Shown piece after piece: positions 6,009-8,344 of a stretch of 8,344 nt of DNA. Every line of letters begins with the position of its first letter. Position 1 is the first letter of the stretch. The stretch covers positions 1 to 8,344 of the forward strand of contig JAIQGB010000178.1 in NCBI GenBank assembly GCA_020072905.1, written 5' to 3'. The stretch is from Terriglobia bacterium (GTDB lineage Bacteria; Acidobacteriota; Terriglobia; UBA7540). The notes under the pieces are model-generated. The model did no database searches, was not told the DNA's origin, and saw nothing but the letters and a program-made list of their open reading frames with translations. The position numbers were made by a program, and so were the translations under genes.

Positions 6009-6027
6009 GCCGCCTGCCGCTCTGGGC
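6005..6027 (+). pseudogene. Possible 5' stub of a lost hicA toxin gene
   Basis: The ATG at 6005 overlaps the hicB stop in an ATGA arrangement and reads MSRLPLW before entering the heptamer array at 6028. In many hicB-hicA modules with this gene order, HicA begins MSRLP or MPRLP and overlaps hicB in just this way. The rest of a HicA (the GSHxxxRH motif) is not found downstream in any frame I read. Only seven codons support this, so it is a suggestion. Confidence 0.3.
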
Positions 6028-6104
6028 CTTCAGCGTTCAGCATTCAGCCTTCAGCATTCAGCATTCAGCCTTCCCCTGACACCCGACACCTGGCACCTGA
6101 CACC
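6028..6104. repeat. Second degenerate heptamer array, 11 units
   Basis: Eleven consecutive 7-base words are in perfect register: six of the NTTCAGC type (CTTCAGC, GTTCAGC, ATTCAGC), one transition word (CTTCCCC), then TGACACC, CGACACC, TGGCACC, TGACACC. As in the array at 5533-5637, the word switches midway while the seven-base step is kept. It begins within 20 bases of the hicB stop codon. Confidence 0.7.
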
Positions 6105-6118
6105 TGCCCTTTTCCCCC

Positions 6119-6147
6119 TTGCATAACCCCCCAAGTAGATGTATACC
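6119..6147 (+). promoter_or_regulatory. Candidate promoter for the membrane-anchor/TPR gene
   Basis: TTGCAT (6119-6124) and TATACC (6142-6147) are separated by exactly 17 bases. Together they are a moderate sigma-70-type match, lying directly after the heptamer array. The predicted start near 6154 leaves a leader of about 120 bases before the ATG at 6273. That leader holds a small hairpin, CGTTT (6218-6222) with AAACG (6226-6230), and no gene. Confidence 0.4.
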
Positions 6148-6272
6148 GTAGCAAGTTGACGCGGCGGTAAAGCGCGCGGGCCAAGTGCCGCGATTATCCG
6201 AGCGGTCGTCAGCGCCGCGTTTGGGAAACGGATTGACGCGCAACGGGACATCCGGGGATTGCGGGGCGGCAT

Positions 6273-6476
6273 ATGTCTCTTTCGGAAATCATCGGGTTAG
6301 TTCGGCAGCTGGGTTACTCTTGGGCTCCGCGCGTGCTGGCCCTTCTCCTGGTTTTCTTCGTCGCCCGTGAATGCTGGAAGCTTCGCTACCCCCACCTGCT
6401 TTCATGGGGTTTTATCGGGCCGGTTGTGGGGTCCACAGGCATCGCAATACTAGGCCTGGTGGTGTTCTACCGCTAG
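6273..6476 (+). CDS. Membrane-anchor reading frame, probably the N-terminus of the TPR protein
   Basis: This 67-residue frame starts MSLSEIIGLVRQLGYSWAPR. It has hydrophobic stretches at about residues 19-31 (LALLLVFFV, then ARECWKLRYPH) and 43-66 (WGFIGPVVGSTGIAILGLVVFY). That suggests two membrane helices joined by a short basic loop. It ends at a TAG (6474-6476). The same frame stays open beyond that codon to 8012 and encodes a conserved-looking soluble domain with TPR repeats that has no start codon of its own. I therefore think this is the anchor part of one larger membrane-bound TPR protein (579 codon positions including the amber codon), cut by a nonsense change. Alternatively it is a free-standing small membrane protein. 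The ribosome site is weak (a GGGG and GGCGG run just upstream). Confidence 0.55.
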   Translation: MSLSEIIGLVRQLGYSWAPRVLALLLVFFVARECWKLRYPHLLSWGFIGPVVGSTGIAILGLVVFYR

Positions 6477-8012
6477 TGGGGTGTACCGAAAAGCTTCAGG
6501 TCCGAAGAAGTTGGCATTCTGGTAGCCGAAATCCCCGGCGATACAGACCGTAGGCAGCAGAACTCCTATGTATCGGCAATCCGGGAGCTTGTTGCCAACA
6601 CTCCTGACATCGGCTCAGTAGTCAAAGTTAGACTACTTGAACGACCACTGCCCAGTGACCCGGACGATCAGCACCGAGCGGCACTCGATCTGGCTCGTCG
6701 CTTGGGAGCCGCACTGGTCATCCGTCCCGTGCCCGTTGAGGGCGGCCACAGCCTCTGGATAACTATTGCAGACCGGCCTGAGTTTTCGACGGAGGAAACG
6801 ACACTCGGCTATGTCACACAGTCGCAGCTTGCCCAGATACGCTCGCTACCCCTTCCAGGGGAAATCGCGCTGATAGCTCGGTGCGTTCTTGCCTTGTCCT
6901 ACTTCCAGCGCCAGCGATTCGACCAGGCGATAAAGCAGTTCAAGAATGTGCTTTCCTCTCCGGAGCTTCCCCCGGCGGCACCTCCTCGCCCATACCTGAA
7001 CTTCCTACTTGGCACTTCATATAATCGTGTGAGCTCTCCCGCCCCCGATTCCGACTTGAAACTCGCGATCGCGGCCTTCGATGAAACCCTAATAGAGCTG
7101 CCCCGCGACAGTCAACCGCTAGTATGGGCGGCGACCTTCAATAACCGAGGTAACGCTTATCGAGGGCTCCGGGGTCCCGACCGGGCGGCCAACCTGCAAG
7201 AGGCACTCCGCTCCTACGACACTGCTCTGCAAATTTTGAATGCGAAGGCACACCCGGAGGAGTGGGCTTTAGTTGTAACCAACAAGGCCGTAGCTCTTGC
7301 CGAGGTACCAGCTGCTGATGCGGACGTGAACCTCCGCTTGGCGATCGGTTTTCTTGATGACGCCCTCGCTGTATATACTGTAAGGGGGAACCCTTCAAGG
7401 TGGGCGATGGTTATGCACAACCGTGGAGTCGCATATCGCCGGCTCCAAGGACCCAACCGGGAAGCGAATCTACGTGAGGCGATTCGGAACTTCGATTTGT
7501 GCCTCGAAATCAGGCGGCGCGACCGGTTTCCCCTGAAATGGGCGGTAACCATGAATGCGCGGGGGCGCGCGTATGGGGAACTGCCCGGCCCCGACCGCAC
7601 AGCGAATGTTCGGGAGGCAATTCGCTGCTTTGACTCGGTACTCGAGGTAAGGACCAGGGAGAGGTACGCCGTTGCATGGGCGGAGACAATGAGCAATCGT
7701 GCAGGTGCCTTCGCGCTGCTTCCCGAAGGCGACCGTGATACCAATCTCAGAGAGGCGATCCGGTGCTACGACCTTGCACTTGAGGTTCGCAAGAGGGATA
7801 GCTACCCATTCGATTGGGCTATCACGACGCTCAATCGCGCCGAGGCCTACCTCCAACTGGATGGGCCGGAGGGTGCTGGCAACGTCGGCGAGGCCGTCCG
7901 GGGCTTTGAATCTGCGCTGGAGGTATTCCAGGGTATGGGATTGGCACAGTACGCAGCGGATTGCCGTGCCCGCCTTGACGGAGCACGAAAACTGGTGGCG
8001 CGTTCCCACTAA
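6477..8012 (+). CDS. TPR-repeat protein lacking a normal start (body of a split membrane-TPR gene)
   Basis: The frame is open from the codon after TAG (6474-6476) to 8012. It has no ATG, GTG or TTG until a TTG at 6702, which has no ribosome site. Protein-like sequence begins well before that: EEVGILVAEIPGDTD near 6504, then AIRELVANTPD, then ARRLGAALVIRPVPVEGG. This alternating strand/helix domain of about 100 residues would be truncated by a start at 6702. Next comes one ordinary TPR-like hairpin (IALIARCVLALSYFQRQRFD). Seven 46-residue TPR-type repeats from 6987 follow, and then a short basic C-terminus. The repeats have the motif WAxTxNNRGxAYRxLxGPDR followed by AxxLxEAIRxFDxALEVRxR. TPR arrays are protein-binding scaffolds; with the upstream helices this would be membrane-anchored. 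The partner is unknown. No frameshift is needed to join it to 6273-6476, only recoding of one TAG. Confidence 0.8.
   Translation, partial: WGVPKSFRSEEVGILVAEIPGDTDRRQQNSYVSAIRELVANTPDIGSVVKVRLLERPLPSDPDDQHRAALDLARRLGAALVIRPVPVEGGHSLWITIADRPEFSTEETTLGYVTQSQLAQIRSLPLPGEIALIARCVLALSYFQRQRFDQAIKQFKNVLSSPELPPAAPPRPYLNFLLGTSYNRVSSPAPDSDLKLAIAAFDETLIELPRDSQPLVWAATFNNRGNAYRGLRGPDRAANLQEALRSYDTALQILNAKAHPEEWALVVTNKAVALAEVPAADADVNLRLAIGFLDDALAVYTVRGNPSRWAMVMHNRGVAYRRLQGPNREANLREAIRNFDLCLEIRRRDRFPLKWAVTMNARGRAYGELPGPDRTANVREAIRCFDSVLEVRTRERYAVAWAETMSNRAGAFALLPEGDRDTNLREAIRCYDLALEVRKRDSYPFDWAITTLNRAEAYLQLDGPEGAGNVGEAVRGFESALEVFQGMGLAQYAADCRARLDGARKLVARSH
6987..7952 (+). repeat. Seven in-frame 138-base (46-residue) TPR-type repeats
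   Basis: Conserved TGG (Trp) codons opening the units lie at 7125, 7263, 7401, 7539, 7677 and 7815, exactly 138 bases apart each time. A degenerate first unit starts at 6987 with CGC (Arg) in place of the Trp. The units share a core of ANLREAIR, then FD or YD, ALEVR and R-D/E-R, but differ elsewhere. They are therefore old duplications kept free of indels. A unit of 46 is longer than the standard 34-residue TPR, the extra residues forming the LxGPDRxAN loop. Confidence 0.9.
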
Positions 8013-8037
8013 CATACCACGTGGGAGTCGATGGTAG

Positions 8038-8063
8038 CCGCTGTCAGCGGGTAGTCGGTACCC
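8038..8063. other. Two small dyads after the TPR gene
   Basis: CCGCTG (8038-8043) and CAGCGG (8045-8050) form an inverted repeat around a single T. Overlapping it, GGGTA (8049-8053) pairs with TACCC (8059-8063) over a 5-base loop. Neither is followed by a T-run, so they are not clear terminators. They could be an operator or mRNA 3'-end structure. Confidence 0.35.
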
Positions 8064-8141
8064 ACGGTCAATCGTCCTGTGAATGACCGCGGGCTTTCCG
8101 CATCGGCGAAAACCCACAGTCAAGAAGGCACTGACCGCTGG

Positions 8142-8285
8142 CTGGCGCAGACCGTCGCGCTTCACGGTCTGCGATCTCGCGGAGCGACGTGTTCCCAGCG
8201 CGTCGAAGCGCCCTGAATCGAGAATGAGGGTCAAGACAAGTCCCTTCGGGAAATCGCAGACCCTACAAACCAGGGTCTGCGCCAG
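8142..8285 (+). repeat. Inverted pair of related hairpins (REPIN-like or two-state leader)
   Basis: Hairpin 1: CGCAGACCGT (8146-8155) pairs perfectly with ACGGTCTGCG (8164-8173). Hairpin 2: CGCAGACCCT (8255-8264) pairs perfectly with AGGGTCTGCG (8272-8281). The outer arms also pair with each other, CTGGCGCAGACC (8142-8153) with GGTCTGCGCCAG (8274-8285), as do the inner arms, GGTCTGCGAT (8166-8175) with ATCGCAGACC (8253-8262). Two local hairpins can thus exchange with one long nested structure enclosing 77 bases. The layout matches paired REP sequences in inverted orientation. Because it sits just before a start codon, an RNA switch is also possible. Confidence 0.65.
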
Positions 8286-8305
8286 GGGCGCTCTCCCAAT
8301 GGAGG
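8279..8305 (+). promoter_or_regulatory. Hairpins next to and over the ribosome binding site of the last gene
   Basis: GCGCC (8279-8283) pairs with GGCGC (8287-8291) and competes with the right arm of the upstream hairpin, which ends at 8281. Immediately after, CTCC (8293-8296) pairs with GGAG (8301-8304) of the Shine-Dalgarno over a CAAT loop. The ribosome site GGAGG (8301-8305) is thus partly hidden in a 4-5 bp hairpin six bases before the ATG at 8312. Confidence 0.35.
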
Positions 8306-8311
8306 TTTTAT

Positions 8312-8344
8312 ATGACCGTTTGTATCGCGGCACTTTGCGATAGC
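8312..8344 (+). CDS. Start of a gene running off the right edge; possibly an Ntn-hydrolase-like protein
   Basis: ATG at 8312 is preceded by GGAGG at an ideal 6-base distance and reads MTVCIAALCDS to the window end (11 codons). Proteins beginning MT-x-C-hAAhC, where h is hydrophobic, include a family related to proteasome-type (Ntn-hydrolase) peptidases. Eleven residues are not enough to assign it. The unusual feature is its leader, which contains the paired hairpins described above. Confidence 0.5.
   Translation, partial: MTVCIAALCDS

Noticed and set aside
7470..8333. Long minus-strand open frame opposite the TPR gene
   Set aside because: It is a mirror of the 138-base coding repeats; the plus-strand frame carries the recognisable repeat motif.
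8083..8343. Plus-strand frame across the paired hairpins
   Set aside because: Its sequence is basic and unstructured, it runs through the inverted repeats, and the well-placed GGAGG serves the ATG at 8312 in another frame.

Overview
The window looks like chromosomal DNA from a GC-rich soil- or sediment-type bacterium. Acidobacteriota is my best guess. The reasons are the recG/rsmD arrangement, the type of receiver and winged-helix proteins present, GTAG...GGGCTTCAGCC palindromes, and intergenic spacers full of degenerate 7- and 8-base words. This placement is inference from style; there is no rRNA gene here to settle it.

Left part (1-2461, minus strand): the N-terminus of rsmD (16S rRNA guanine-N2 methyltransferase) runs off the left edge. 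Upstream of it lies a complete recG helicase gene read toward rsmD. The spacer between them is an imperfect palindrome built from 8-base words. recG has a TATAAT box almost touching its ATG and may be (nearly) leaderless. Its promoter overlaps the start of a divergent gene for a small two-helix membrane protein (2498-2707), which is followed by a terminator.

Middle (2820-4803): a plausible promoter drives a leader of about 230 nt with three hairpins. Then come a small DUF2582-type winged-helix protein and a stand-alone receiver-domain protein lacking the acidic pocket and conserved lysine. A terminator usable in both directions separates this pair from a minus-strand two-domain rhodanese (thiosulfate sulfurtransferase) with an intact CRIGERS loop.

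Accessory stretch (4804-6272): about 960 bases without a convincing gene hold REP-like palindromes, a duplicated 57-base composite, recurrent GGACA words and a heptamer array. A HicB-like antitoxin gene follows. Its toxin partner is absent except for a possible start of about seven codons that runs straight into a second heptamer array.

Right part (6273-8344): a membrane-anchor reading frame ends in TAG and is continued in the same frame by a long, start-less frame. That second frame encodes a conserved-looking N-domain and seven 46-residue TPR-type repeats of exactly equal length. I read the two as one gene cut by an amber codon. Downstream, two related perfect hairpins form an inverted pair that can refold into two longer pairings. 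They lie just ahead of the start of a further gene (MTVCIAALCDS...), whose ribosome binding site can itself be hidden in a small hairpin.

Most reliable calls: recG, rsmD, the rhodanese, hicB, the DUF2582 protein, the receiver protein and the TPR frame. Functions of the small membrane proteins and roles of the repeats remain open.
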